Positions 8,880-18,164 are shown, counted from the stretch's first letter. The stretch: 64,000 nt of DNA from UBA1181 sp045600225 (GCA_045600225.1 JAZRXL010000028.1:1-64000), one strand, 5' to 3'. Notes: a model not told the origin generated them from the letters alone. Translations and numbers: made by a program.

Positions 8880-11195
8880 TTAGAATGGATATCCGATAGC
8901 GAAGTGGAATGAGAAGTCGTCTTTCCATTTTATATCATGAAATCTCCAATCTCTTTTTGCTGGGTCGTATGCTTTTGCGCCTAAGTCAAAACGAAGTAGG
9001 AAATAATTGAAATCTAATCTTAATCCTAAACCATAAGCTAAGGCAATCTGTTTGTAGAAGGTGTTGAACAAGAATTGACCTTCTGGTTGGGCCTCATAGT
9101 CTTTGATCGTCCAAACATTTCCTGCATCAATAAAGGCTGCAGCTTCCAGTTTCCAAAACAACTTTGTTCTGTATTCGATATTCATAAGGAGTTTGATATC
9201 TCCTGTTTGTTTTACGAAATCCTTATAGTCACCAGATGAATAAGAACCAGGACCTAAGCTTCTCACATCCCATCCGCGCACGCCGTTGGCTCCACCTCCA
9301 AAGAATCGCTTTTCGAATGGAATAACACCAGCGTTTCCGTAAGGAAATGCAATGCCAATGTCTATATGGTATACCAAATGGTTCCTTTCGTCTAATTTCT
9401 GATTGTAAGCATAATCGAATTCTCCTTTCACATATTGTGAATAAGGAATTCTTCCCACCTCGTATTGCCCATCTTCATTTTTCTGGCTTTTTGCCAGGTT
9501 GTTGATTCCATATAAAATGTTACCTGCCGTTTCGATGGATGCTTTATAGTACGTCTTGTTGTTTTTTGCCTGTAAGCTTTGATTGTTGTAGGTGACGGTG
9601 AAACCGGTACTCATGATAAAGTGGTCTGAGTAACTTTCCCTGAGCACAGAATATTTGCTTCCTTGGTAGATGGAGTCGAAAGAAGGATCAGTGTTGATCT
9701 TTATGTAGTTTAGGTCAATGAGGTCGTAGGTGTACTTGAAAAATCTTCTATAATTCCAAACATATTTCATGCCAGTAGACACCGATGTCCTTTTATATGT
9801 GTTAGGACGTATTTGGTAGTTGTAGTTTATTTTGAATTCGGTGTTGGCATCGATTCTTCTTTTGAAATCTTTTTTTAAGAAAGGGAAGATGAATCTGGGA
9901 ATGCTAAGGGAGACTTCCCCACCAAGATCTAACACATATCTACTAAAGATTTCGGAAAAGGCGTTGCCTGAGAAGGCCTCTTGTGCATATCGAGCTTTGA
10001 TACCAAGTGTTTCAGATCCGTGGAACACGTTCTTGTGTGCATATCCGATATTTCCCGCAAATCCTAGGTCTCCATCCGAGTTCGTCCCTTCAATGTCGAT
10101 AGAGAAAGATTGAGGTTTGGCAGAATAAAGAGTGATGTCGCAATCCAGTTCGTTATTGCCATTGTGGAGATCGTTGAAGTGGATGTTGGATGCTCGTAAG
10201 ATTCCTAATGTGTTAAATCTGGAATAGGACCTCTCTACGAAGAAATCACTATAACTGCTACCAGGAGTGATTCTAAGGTCCTCCTCAAGAATTTTAGGCT
10301 GCAGTAACGGCTTACCATTTGAGTAAACGGTAATGTTTTTGTTGAATGCGAAAGTGTCTAATGGGCCCGCATTGGTACTGTTGGTTGTGGAACCATTATA
10401 AGTGGTTATGTTGATGTTCCTTATTGTGTAACGTTGGTGTTGTTTCTCGATGGTTGATCCATCGGGAAGCGTTTCCGTATAAGGCTTTAAAATCATCTTT
10501 ACATCGATTTGATGATCACCAACACTACTGTCTGCTGTGTATGCGATATAATCTTTGTTGAAGTTGTAGTAGCCTCTTCTGCGTAGGAATGTGGTGACTC
10601 TTTCCCTCTCTTCATCCAATAGGTCTACATCGAATAGTCCTCCCGCCTTTACCTTGGTTTGGATATAACCACTTCTTCTTGTCAACAAAGAATCGATAAC
10701 GCTATCGGTATCGAAAGTGTTCTCGAATTTTCGAATCCGGTAGGGTTGATTTGGAGTGACGGTAAAAGTGATTTCTGCTCTTCTCTTTTTCGTGAACTTT
10801 ACGGCTGAGGTCACTTCGGCTTGCATGTAGCCTTTGGCCTTCATGTACTTTTGAAGTTCCTTCTCCGACTGATAGGTTAGGAATGGATCATAGATGACAG
10901 GAGCCTCGCCAATGGAACGTAGTTTCCGGTTGATTCGTTTGCTTGTGTCGTTGCCCGATAGATTGTACACTCCTAGATATATTCTGAATAATCCAAACGC
11001 CTTGAAATTAGGTCGTTGTCTTAAATAGGGTTGTAGATCATTGCTGTTGACAACATTCCCTTCTACTTGTATGTTTTCTTTATTGAGAAGGTAGCTTCCT
11101 TCAGGAACATATTTGGTGGGAGAACAAGCGGAAAGTAGGAGCATAATGACGCACCCAAGAAATATTCTGACGGAATTAAAACGCTTGTTTTTCAC
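8880..11195 (-). CDS. TamL-type Omp85 family outer-membrane lipoprotein (TamA/BamA-like)
   Basis: An outer-membrane beta-barrel assembly factor of the Omp85 superfamily. The 771 residues start with a lipoprotein signal (MLLLSAC, acylated Cys24), then POTRA-like repeats (~30-330) and a C-terminal 16-strand-type barrel ending in GYPF, the aromatic C-terminus of outer-membrane barrels. The barrel carries the GGANGVRGW motif, the VRGW/F element of Omp85 lid-lock loops. Bacteroidota possess TamL, a lipid-anchored TamA relative, and the lipobox plus architecture fits it rather than BamA. The partner tamB is not adjacent. The start codon is GTG, since no ATG lies upstream in frame between it and the -7 box. 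Confidence 0.82.
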   Translation of the reverse strand: MKNKRFNSVRIFLGCVIMLLLSACSPTKYVPEGSYLLNKENIQVEGNVVNSNDLQPYLRQRPNFKAFGLFRIYLGVYNLSGNDTSKRINRKLRSIGEAPVIYDPFLTYQSEKELQKYMKAKGYMQAEVTSAVKFTKKRRAEITFTVTPNQPYRIRKFENTFDTDSVIDSLLTRRSGYIQTKVKAGGLFDVDLLDEERERVTTFLRRRGYYNFNKDYIAYTADSSVGDHQIDVKMILKPYTETLPDGSTIEKQHQRYTIRNINITTYNGSTTNSTNAGPLDTFAFNKNITVYSNGKPLLQPKILEEDLRITPGSSYSDFFVERSYSRFNTLGILRASNIHFNDLHNGNNELDCDITLYSAKPQSFSIDIEGTNSDGDLGFAGNIGYAHKNVFHGSETLGIKARYAQEAFSGNAFSEIFSRYVLDLGGEVSLSIPRFIFPFLKKDFKRRIDANTEFKINYNYQIRPNTYKRTSVSTGMKYVWNYRRFFKYTYDLIDLNYIKINTDPSFDSIYQGSKYSVLRESYSDHFIMSTGFTVTYNNQSLQAKNNKTYYKASIETAGNILYGINNLAKSQKNEDGQYEVGRIPYSQYVKGEFDYAYNQKLDERNHLVYHIDIGIAFPYGNAGVIPFEKRFFGGGANGVRGWDVRSLGPGSYSSGDYKDFVKQTGDIKLLMNIEYRTKLFWKLEAAAFIDAGNVWTIKDYEAQPEGQFLFNTFYKQIALAYGLGLRLDFNYFLLRFDLGAKAYDPAKRDWRFHDIKWKDDFSFHFAIGYPF

Positions 11196-11215
11196 TGTTG
11201 TCTTATTTTATAGTG

Positions 11216-11223
11216 CAAAGATA
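11216..11223 (-). promoter_or_regulatory. -7 box of the tamL-like gene
   Basis: TATCTTTG on the minus strand, about 20 nt upstream of the GTG start. Confidence 0.6.
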
Positions 11224-11276
11224 CAATTTGAAAGAAACAATCTCTCTTAAATATCGTTAAACCAGTAACTTTTTTT

Positions 11277-11284
11277 TACCTTTG
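11277..11284 (+). promoter_or_regulatory. -7 box of the glmM promoter
   Basis: TACCTTTG matches TAnnTTTG; the ATG is 75 nt downstream. Confidence 0.6.
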
Positions 11285-11358
11285 CTATACTATAAACAGG
11301 TTAAATTGAAGGTAAAGTCGTGTATTTTACCAATTCGAATTTATTAAGAAGATAGATT

Positions 11359-12744
11359 ATGGCATTAATAAAATCAATTTCAGGTATTAGAGGAACCATT
11401 GGAGGCGAAGTGGGAGATAATCTTACTCCATTGGATGTGGTGAAATTTACTGCAGCTTTTGGTTCTTGGTTAATGAAGAATAGCAAGTCTAACAATAAAA
11501 AAATCGTAGTAGGTCGCGATGCGCGTCTTTCTGGAGCTATGGTTGATTCCTTGGTTGTAGGTACTTTGGTGGGATTAGGAATGGAGGTTGTGAACATAGG
11601 ATTGGCTTCTACTCCGACTACTGAAATAGCCGTTCAGAAAGAGAAGGCGTGTGGTGGTATCATCTTGACGGCAAGTCACAATCCAAAACAGTGGAATGCA
11701 TTGAAGCTTCTTAACGAGAAAGGAGAGTTCCTAAGTGACAAGGATGGAAAAGAGGTGCTTGCAATGGCTGATGCGGATGCTTATACATTTGCTCAGATTG
11801 ATGACTTAGGTAAGGTTACAATAAGAAATGATTACAATCAAATTCATATAAACGATGTCCTTGCATTGGATTTGGTTCATGTGGATGCAATAAAGAAGGC
11901 AAACCTAAAAGTAGCCATAGATTGTGTGAATTCTGTAGGTGGTTTGGTACTTCCTCCGTTGTTGAAAGCATTGGGGGTGAAAGAGGTTGTGGAACTCAAC
12001 TGTGAACCAACAGGTTGCTTTGCTCATAATCCGGAACCTCTTCCTGCTCATCTTACTCAGATATCAGATAAGATGAAAGAGGGTGGAATCGATGTGGGTT
12101 TTGTTGTAGACCCGGATGTGGACCGTTTGGCTATGATTTGTGAGGATGGCTCTATGTTTGGAGAGGAGTATACCTTAGTGGCGGTCTCTGATTACGTGCT
12201 TCGCTACACAAAAGGCAACACGGTTTCTAACCTAAGTTCGACAAGAGCCCTTAATGATGTTACTGTGGCTCGAGGAGGCTCTTATTCTGCTGCTGCGGTA
12301 GGAGAGGTTAATGTGGTGACCAAGATGAAAGAAACCAATGCGGTGATTGGTGGCGAAGGAAATGGCGGTGTGATCTATCCTGCTGCGCATTATGGTCGTG
12401 ATGCATTGGTGGGTATTGCATTGTTCCTTTCTTTGCTTGCAGAGGAAAAGTGTAAGGTGACAGATCTTAGAAAGAAGTACCCTCCTTATTTCATATCAAA
12501 GAATAAAATACAGTTGACTCCGGAAATTAACGTGGATGGTATTTTGATTGCTATGAAGGATAAGTACAAAAATGAGCGTGTGAATGATATAGATGGCGTG
12601 AAGATAGATTTTGCAGACTCGTGGGTTCACTTGCGTAAATCAAATACGGAACCGATCATTCGAATCTATTCGGAGGCACATACAATGGAAGAGGCAGACG
12701 CTTTGGCTAAAAAGATAATGTCTGAGATTGAAGCTTTGTGCTAA
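11359..12744 (+). CDS. glmM: Phosphoglucosamine mutase (phosphohexomutase family)
   Basis: Converts glucosamine-6-phosphate to glucosamine-1-phosphate on the way to UDP-GlcNAc for peptidoglycan and lipid A. The 461 residues carry all four phosphohexomutase loops: the catalytic phosphoserine loop TASHNP (~112), the metal loop DPDVDR (~256), the sugar-selectivity loop GGEGNGG (~336) and the phosphate loop RKSNTEP (~430). The sugar loop differs from the GGEQSGH of E. coli GlmM and resembles the form I recall from archaeal and Bacteroidota enzymes, so phosphomannomutase or phosphoglucomutase activity is not excluded. It is a single-gene unit ending in a hairpin shared with the convergent glucosaminidase gene. 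Confidence 0.82.
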   Translation: MALIKSISGIRGTIGGEVGDNLTPLDVVKFTAAFGSWLMKNSKSNNKKIVVGRDARLSGAMVDSLVVGTLVGLGMEVVNIGLASTPTTEIAVQKEKACGGIILTASHNPKQWNALKLLNEKGEFLSDKDGKEVLAMADADAYTFAQIDDLGKVTIRNDYNQIHINDVLALDLVHVDAIKKANLKVAIDCVNSVGGLVLPPLLKALGVKEVVELNCEPTGCFAHNPEPLPAHLTQISDKMKEGGIDVGFVVDPDVDRLAMICEDGSMFGEEYTLVAVSDYVLRYTKGNTVSNLSSTRALNDVTVARGGSYSAAAVGEVNVVTKMKETNAVIGGEGNGGVIYPAAHYGRDALVGIALFLSLLAEEKCKVTDLRKKYPPYFISKNKIQLTPEINVDGILIAMKDKYKNERVNDIDGVKIDFADSWVHLRKSNTEPIIRIYSEAHTMEEADALAKKIMSEIEALC

Positions 12745-12762
12745 GATCGCGTGAGAGAACAA

Positions 12763-12806
12763 AAGAAGAGGGCTTTGCTAGGATAACCAGGCAAAGCCCT
12801 CTTCTT
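12763..12806. terminator. Bidirectional terminator between glmM and the glucosaminidase gene
   Basis: A perfect 16-bp stem (12763-12778 and 12791-12806) with a 12-nt loop. T runs follow on the plus strand and A runs precede it, so it can stop both convergent genes. Confidence 0.85.
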
Positions 12807-12826
12807 ATTTATCTTGTTGGCTTGGT

Positions 12827-13621
12827 TTATCTTCCGATGATGACAGAATCGCCAATTTCAGGTCGCTTGTCTTCTCCTTTTTTTACTTTGTTAAGTTTCC
12901 TGATTTGCCATTTTGGCAAGTCAAATTCTTTGGCAATAGATTCGTAGGAGTCTCCTTCTTGTGCTTTTACATAATAAACCTTACCCGACTTGATGGCTTT
13001 ATGTACTCGATAGGATGAAATGCTTCCCATCGTCCGTGTCTTTGGTTGGTCATAAACCGGTTTCGTCGGTTCTGTCGTGTCTTTAGTAACTGCATCTGAC
13101 GGTATGATACCGTTGTCGTATTTGTAGAGCTCGTATAACTCGATTAACTCGATCAGTCTTTTAGAATAATCGGGAGCAGTTGCATATCCACATTCTTTTA
13201 AGCCTTTTGCCCAATTTTTGTAGTCTGTTGGATCTAAATCAAACAGTTTCTTATAACGAGGTTTCTTGAGGAATTGAGAGTGGTCTTCGTAAGACAACTC
13301 GACGGACTTGTATTTTCTAAAGCACTCTTGTTTCTTGTCGTCATCGTGGTATACCTTGTCTCCTGTCCAATCATTGTGACATTTGATGCCGAAGTGGTTG
13401 TTGCTTTTCCTTGCCAATTCACTTTGTCCTGCACCAGACTCAAGAATGCCCTGTGCTAATGTGATGCTGGCAGGTATGCCGTGCTCCTGCATTTTTACAA
13501 CCGCTATGGGAGCATACTTCTCAATGTAGTTTGTGTAAGTCTGTTGTTTTGTGACTTTTGCAGCAAAAGATGAAGTGATGAAACAACTTGCTAAAGAAAA
13601 CAATAAAAGTCTAATCTTCAT
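12827..13621 (-). CDS. Secreted GH73 N-acetylglucosaminidase with LysM-like domain
   Basis: A peptidoglycan hydrolase predicted to cut the glycan strand between GlcNAc and MurNAc. About 264 residues: signal peptide (KIRLLLFSLASCF...SSFA), a glucosaminidase domain (~25-160) with the catalytic Glu in TLAQGILESGAGQSELA and the SNNHFGIKC motif, and a C-terminal LysM-like module (YYVKAQEGDSYESIAKEF...IGDSVIIGR) that would bind cell wall. A longer frame would begin with TTG inside the -7 box, so the ATG at 13621 (or 13627) is the start. It acts in the periplasm, probably in wall turnover or division. It is not in a flagellar or phage context. Confidence 0.85.
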   Translation of the reverse strand: MKIRLLLFSLASCFITSSFAAKVTKQQTYTNYIEKYAPIAVVKMQEHGIPASITLAQGILESGAGQSELARKSNNHFGIKCHNDWTGDKVYHDDDKKQECFRKYKSVELSYEDHSQFLKKPRYKKLFDLDPTDYKNWAKGLKECGYATAPDYSKRLIELIELYELYKYDNGIIPSDAVTKDTTEPTKPVYDQPKTRTMGSISSYRVHKAIKSGKVYYVKAQEGDSYESIAKEFDLPKWQIRKLNKVKKGEDKRPEIGDSVIIGR

Positions 13622-13642
13622 TATCATGGATATTTGTTTCTG

Positions 13643-13650
13643 CAAATATA
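13643..13650 (-). promoter_or_regulatory. -7 box of the glucosaminidase gene
   Basis: TATATTTG on the minus strand. It lies about 20 nt before the start, giving a very short leader and ruling out the upstream TTG start. Confidence 0.6.
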
Positions 13651-13686
13651 ATTTATTTTTGGGTAAGAACGGAGATTTTGTGATTA

Positions 13687-14391
13687 CTATAAAAGTATTC
13701 CTTCGTCGAAAAAACTATAGTAACCATCATTCCCAACTATTAAATGGTCTAATACTTGAATGTCGCATAATTGACAACTTCCAATCATTTTGTGGGTTAT
13801 CTCTTTGTCTAGACTACTTGGTCGAGGGTTGCCAGATGGATGGTTGTGAACCATGATAATGCCAGAAGCGAGAAGTGATATTGCCTCCCGAATGGTTAAC
13901 CTAATGTCGAAGGTGCAATGGGAGAGACCTCCGTCGCAGATTTTCTTCTTTTGTAATACTTTGTTCCCTGCATTGACGTATATGATCCAAGCCTCTTCCT
14001 TGTCGTTGCCGACTAGATCGGATTTGATGTATTCGTAGATATCGTTGCTGTTGGAAATGACTTGAACTTCATCGTTTGAGAACGAAAGCCTTCTACTCAG
14101 CTCCAAAGCTGCAATGATGGTGATGGCTTTTGCTTCTCCGATGCCTCGAAACTCATGACATAGATAGTCGATGTTACAGTTCATCAGCTGATCTAATTTG
14201 TTGTCAAATCTATTCAGAATTCTTTGAGAGAGTTCTATGGCACTCTCTTTGTCGTTGCCAGAGCCAATAAGTATGGCCAACAACTCTGCGTTGGAAAGAG
14301 ATTTGCGACCAATGGACATTAGTTTCTCCCTCGGACGATCTTCTTTTCCCCAATCTTTAATTCGCAAACGGTCGGTCTTTTTTTCTTGCAT
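13687..14391 (-). CDS. radC: RadC-family JAB-domain protein
   Basis: A 234-residue RadC-like protein. The N-terminal half (1-100) contains helix-hairpin-helix DNA-binding sequence (LSNAELLAILIGSG; FRGIGEAKAITIIAALELSRR). The C-terminal half is a JAB/MPN metalloprotease-like domain with the zinc motif VHNHPSGNPRPSSLD. Once linked to recombination repair, RadC has no proven biochemical role. It follows the acyltransferase gene by 32 bp on the same strand and is probably co-transcribed with it. Nothing nearby suggests the mobile-element context in which many RadC copies occur, so this is likely the chromosomal copy. Confidence 0.92.
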   Translation of the reverse strand: MQEKKTDRLRIKDWGKEDRPREKLMSIGRKSLSNAELLAILIGSGNDKESAIELSQRILNRFDNKLDQLMNCNIDYLCHEFRGIGEAKAITIIAALELSRRLSFSNDEVQVISNSNDIYEYIKSDLVGNDKEEAWIIYVNAGNKVLQKKKICDGGLSHCTFDIRLTIREAISLLASGIIMVHNHPSGNPRPSSLDKEITHKMIGSCQLCDIQVLDHLIVGNDGYYSFFDEGILL

Positions 14392-14423
14392 AGGTGTTTC
14401 CTACAGGTCAGTCGTTTTTTTTA

Positions 14424-15584
14424 TTATTCATTATTGGCAGTTAAGTGATTGATGAGAGGGTTAGAATACATAATCCAGAATTTTTCTTCCAGAAATGGAA
14501 TGTCTTTATTTTTGAGGTCGATCTTCTCAATTTGTTTTGCGACATATTGTTCAAATCTAGCTCTCTCTTCCTCGGTGTATTCTTTGCCGAGGTGCTCTTC
14601 ATTTTTGTTGAGCTTGTCTAATGCCACATAATTGACAGGGAATATGTGGTAGTTCTTGTGTATGTGCTTGTCAATGATGTCCGCAACTTTATTTAATACG
14701 GTTTGCCTATTATCCTCTTCATTGACTAACTCTTCAATCTCTTCGTTGATTGGTTTTGTTAGTTCGTAATGTATTTGTCCTTTGTATCCAAACATGCCAA
14801 CTTGCATATTCTGAACATCATCGGCCTTGCTTTTTTGATAATTCTCATCGTCTCTTTTTTGTTGAAACTCCTTTGCCTTTAGAAAGTCGCAAGAGTCGTA
14901 TTCGTATGAGATGCTAACGGGGGCGATATTCAGATCAAGGAATCCTTGTTTAAGACTACCGACAGAACTGATGGACATCATTTTAAGGAGACTCTCTTGT
15001 GTGCGATCGTTAGAGTCTTTTGCTCGACCTTCTCTTTGTGCGATCCAAATGGAGTTTTTCATCTCCGTAATATTTTGTCTGATGTAAGAAGACAATTTCA
15101 CAAAGGCGTCAAATAGTTCCCTTTTGGTTCCGCTTCTTTTTACCAAAAAACATTTGTTCATACGAAGAGCATCGGAAATCCATTGCTGTACGCAAAGATT
15201 GTCTCCAATTGCTATTTCGGTTGTCTCCCAACCATACTGGTCGAATTTGGAATTTAAGAGTCCTGCGTCCATAATGATATCACGATGGTTGGAGATGAAC
15301 AGGTATTTTTTGTCTTTGTATAGATTGTCTAATCCGTTAAAGAAAATCTTGCTGTTTGTTTTCTCTGCAAAAGAGAGAAGCATGGGTGCAATGATCTGGT
15401 GTTGAAAATCGTATACTGTAGAGATTCGGCTGAGTTTGCTTAGCATCTCATCCGGATTCTTGTCTGGAAATACAAATTGAACGACATCTCGCATTTCGGG
15501 TGTCTCAACTGTTCTCTTCATAACTTCGCTCATTTCATCATCTCTGAATGAGCGCATATCATCATAATTGAACTCTTTTCCCAT
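14424..15584 (-). CDS. 1-acylglycerol-3-phosphate acyltransferase-like protein
   Basis: A PlsC-type acyltransferase of 386 residues, longer than the usual ~250. The catalytic HX4D block is FISNHRDIIMDAG (~95-107), followed downstream by WIAQREGRAKD (~178), the acceptor-phosphate EGxR-like block. The ~180-residue C-terminal part is charged and contains no clear membrane segment. There is no signal peptide, so it probably works at the inner face of the membrane. Substrate is uncertain: lysophosphatidate or another acyl acceptor. It has its own -7 box and leads into radC. It lies close to envelope genes, which fits a membrane-lipid role. A second, shorter PlsC-like gene occurs at 57106. Confidence 0.8.
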   Translation of the reverse strand: MGKEFNYDDMRSFRDDEMSEVMKRTVETPEMRDVVQFVFPDKNPDEMLSKLSRISTVYDFQHQIIAPMLLSFAEKTNSKIFFNGLDNLYKDKKYLFISNHRDIIMDAGLLNSKFDQYGWETTEIAIGDNLCVQQWISDALRMNKCFLVKRSGTKRELFDAFVKLSSYIRQNITEMKNSIWIAQREGRAKDSNDRTQESLLKMMSISSVGSLKQGFLDLNIAPVSISYEYDSCDFLKAKEFQQKRDDENYQKSKADDVQNMQVGMFGYKGQIHYELTKPINEEIEELVNEEDNRQTVLNKVADIIDKHIHKNYHIFPVNYVALDKLNKNEEHLGKEYTEEERARFEQYVAKQIEKIDLKNKDIPFLEEKFWIMYSNPLINHLTANNE

Positions 15585-15606
15585 TTTTCTTTTAATTTAC
15601 AATTCG

Positions 15607-15614
15607 CAAAGGTA
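15607..15614 (-). promoter_or_regulatory. -7 box of the acyltransferase-radC unit
   Basis: TACCTTTG on the minus strand, about 23 nt before the acyltransferase ATG. Confidence 0.55.
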
Positions 15615-15677
15615 TATAAAAAAGCCCGAAAATCTGACGAAAAAGAGAATTCAGGCAGAATCGTGTGCGAAAGGATA

Positions 15678-16289
15678 TTATTTAAGGTATAGAATAGATT
15701 CAGGCCCTAGATTAAACAGCATATCTATGATGCTGAGATTAGGTTGAAATCCAAATTTCTGATCGAACACCTGATAGTATGGTTTCCCTTGATAGGGGGT
15801 TGTCTGCTTAGGGTGGAAGCACCTTCTCTTGTCGTCTGTGTCTCCCAACTCATCTTTTCTCTTATAGACTTCAGACAAGGAGATTTTTTTGTTCATTCGA
15901 ATCAACTCCAAAGACTTTTCCAATAATCCTTGGTTTAAGTCTATGAGAAACTCTGTTTTCCTAGTAAAGAAAGGCTCATAATCTTCTTTGTAGTATTCGA
16001 AAAAAGGAGAATTGTTGTATGCGGACTCTATTGCTCTCCAATGGGTCTGTTGCCATTCCTCAGTGTACGATATTCTGATGTCTTTAAGTGGGGCTTTCTC
16101 TGTTGGACGGATGATGGGCACGATCAGATCCATAACTTGGTTGCTTGTCAGGATTCTGCATCTGTTACGGTATGTCTGCTTTTCGAAATGATCGTATTGC
16201 TCAATGATGATGTTCTCATATTGGGCGATCTCTTGATAGTAGTCGATAGGTGCAAGGTATGCACTGGAAAGTAGGAGAGTGTTACTCAT
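15678..16289 (-). CDS. WbqC-like family protein
   Basis: A 203-residue cytoplasmic protein of the WbqC-like family, often found near surface-polysaccharide genes; its reaction is not established. It begins with a family-typical segment (LLLSSAYLAPIDYYQEIA), followed by an EQYDHFEKQTYRNRCRI block and LIVPI. The length is typical. Its ATG overlaps the stop of the upstream Ig-like lipoprotein gene (ATGA, 16286-16289), indicating translational coupling. No glycosyltransferase gene lies next to it, so the usual O-antigen context is absent here. Confidence 0.8.
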   Translation of the reverse strand: MSNTLLLSSAYLAPIDYYQEIAQYENIIIEQYDHFEKQTYRNRCRILTSNQVMDLIVPIIRPTEKAPLKDIRISYTEEWQQTHWRAIESAYNNSPFFEYYKEDYEPFFTRKTEFLIDLNQGLLEKSLELIRMNKKISLSEVYKRKDELGDTDDKRRCFHPKQTTPYQGKPYYQVFDQKFGFQPNLSIIDMLFNLGPESILYLK

Positions 16290-18142
16290 CGATTATTCTT
16301 TTTCGTGTCCTTTTTCTTTATTTCACTTGGACGTTGACTATCACTTGGGCGGTCGTTGATATTCCAGTCTTCTTCCATTCCCCAACCTTTTCGTAGTTTC
16401 AAAGCTTTGTTGAGATAGAAGACCTCCTCTGGTTGAGTCTTGCTTTTATAATCACCTGTTGTCCATTTGCCGTCTCCGTTTCTGTCGTTTATTGCTTTTA
16501 CATAGTAAGTGCCACTGTCAAGATGCTTGAATTCTACTTGATGCCCGTTTGTTATAAACTCTCGTATCACATCTTCGTAACTATTGATGAGTTGAACGAT
16601 TATAGTTCCTTCGGTTCCGTTAATATTAAGTTTAATGGATCCGTATTCTTCATCTTCTTTCTTTGAGAAAGAAAAAGCCTCCTTGTTGTTGTGGTTCTTG
16701 TAGTAATCTCGAACAGCGGCAGAATCGATCTCAAGGGTGTATCTCACGCCTGGAGTGATCTCTGATAGAATTTGGAAACTTCTTTTGTTCTCACCCATTT
16801 TGAGTTTTATAGGAGTGCCTATTTTGATGGTGTCCTCTTTGTAACTTAGGTGGAACATGTCTTCGTGGTATTCCAAAACGGGATTTTCCCAAATGAAAGA
16901 TACTGTGTCGTAAATCTCGACAGTTCTTGGCTTTTTAGACAATTTTAGAATGTTTGTCCTTTTTTTCTTTACGCCAACTTTTTCGTATCGTTTCTCTAAT
17001 GTCTCATCTTTTTTCTTTTGCTTCTCCTCGTTTTTAATGTATTGGTTTGTTAAGCCCGCAAAAAGCGTGTCGATTTGTGTGACAAAGTTTTCCGCAGTAT
17101 CCGTTTTTAGGTATTCGATAGAGAGTTTCAGTGAATCCATGTTGAGGACTGTGGTGTCTGTAATCCAATATCTAAGCGTGTCGGACGCTTTGTTTGCATC
17201 TACAATATACCAATCGTTTGCTTCAAAATTGATGGGTTTGATGGTAGGAAGTGACTTTTCTTCTTTTTTGAAATAGAGTGTAAAATAGTTTCTATGAGGT
17301 CTCTCTATTTTATCAAACTCTTGTAGTTTTACCTCTTTATGGAAGAGACGAAGAAGGAAAGTGTCTGGCAAATATTGTTTTTCTGTTTTCGTCTTGATGG
17401 TGTCTATGGTAAGAGAGTCTTTGTAAATCGTATCGTAGGTGGTTGTGTATTTTATGCTTGGAATGGGAAGTGGGGATTCTGGTAGGGCAATGCCTTCTCC
17501 CACTTGGTCGAAATAATAGTTGTTGTTTAGGTCTTGCAATGCATAGATGTAATATTGTTTGCCCGCAACTCCTCGGATGAAAAAACGACCAGATGCGTTG
17601 GTTTTTCCAACACGCTCGAAGCGGGTTGTCGTAAATAGGGAGTCTTCATTGCTTGAATAGATACCTACGATAACATTAGGAGCAGGAGTGAGATCCTCTG
17701 CATTTAACACGGTTCCTGCTATGGTAAGGGTGTCTAAAACATCGCCAGTGGCGAATGTGTGGCAATAGTTTCGTATTGGATTGTTCTCTGTGTAGTCTCC
17801 GATGCAGTTCCCGAAATCTAAAGTGTAGGTGGCATCAGGTTGAAGAGAATCTTTGAATTCTACAACTACTTTTTTGCCTATTGCTTTGACTGAAGGCAAT
17901 GATCTATGGGGAGGGGAAACTATGAAGTTTTCTGTGACGTTGGGAACTTGAACGTATTCATCGAATAAGATTTCAACTCTCTTTCCCTTGAAATTCTTTT
18001 CGTTTTGTGCAGGAGTGCTTTTGACGAACTTTGGAGGTTCGCTGTCTGTACGACCACCAGTTGGACCTGATGCCATGTTTGCACATCCAGATATGATAAT
18101 GGTTGCAAGAAGTATGAATAGGAGTTGTTTGATTATCTTCAT
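16286..18142 (-). CDS. Ig-like (Big_5) domain lipoprotein
   Basis: A 618-residue envelope lipoprotein. The signal ends in IIISGC with the acylated residue at Cys20, followed by a Gly/Thr-rich linker. Residues ~35-130 match a Big_5-type Ig-like domain (EPPKFVKSTPAQNEKNF...VEILFDEYVQVPN...YTLDFGNCIGDYTENNP). Next come a carboxypeptidase-regulatory-like beta domain (TIAGTVLNAEDLTPAPNVIVGIY) and a long beta-rich tail. The C-terminus is basic. The arrangement is widespread in Bacteroidota, but no function is proven. It heads a unit with WbqC, with which it overlaps by 4 nt. The likely location is the outer membrane, by inference. Confidence 0.8.
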   Translation of the reverse strand: MKIIKQLLFILLATIIISGCANMASGPTGGRTDSEPPKFVKSTPAQNEKNFKGKRVEILFDEYVQVPNVTENFIVSPPHRSLPSVKAIGKKVVVEFKDSLQPDATYTLDFGNCIGDYTENNPIRNYCHTFATGDVLDTLTIAGTVLNAEDLTPAPNVIVGIYSSNEDSLFTTTRFERVGKTNASGRFFIRGVAGKQYYIYALQDLNNNYYFDQVGEGIALPESPLPIPSIKYTTTYDTIYKDSLTIDTIKTKTEKQYLPDTFLLRLFHKEVKLQEFDKIERPHRNYFTLYFKKEEKSLPTIKPINFEANDWYIVDANKASDTLRYWITDTTVLNMDSLKLSIEYLKTDTAENFVTQIDTLFAGLTNQYIKNEEKQKKKDETLEKRYEKVGVKKKRTNILKLSKKPRTVEIYDTVSFIWENPVLEYHEDMFHLSYKEDTIKIGTPIKLKMGENKRSFQILSEITPGVRYTLEIDSAAVRDYYKNHNNKEAFSFSKKEDEEYGSIKLNINGTEGTIIVQLINSYEDVIREFITNGHQVEFKHLDSGTYYVKAINDRNGDGKWTTGDYKSKTQPEEVFYLNKALKLRKGWGMEEDWNINDRPSDSQRPSEIKKKDTKKNNR

Positions 18143-18164
18143 AATGAATCTTCAAATTTTGATG

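Noticed and set aside
13687..14391. radC as a marker of a mobile element
   Set aside because: No integrase, plasmid or phage genes nearby; it sits in an ordinary chromosomal block.
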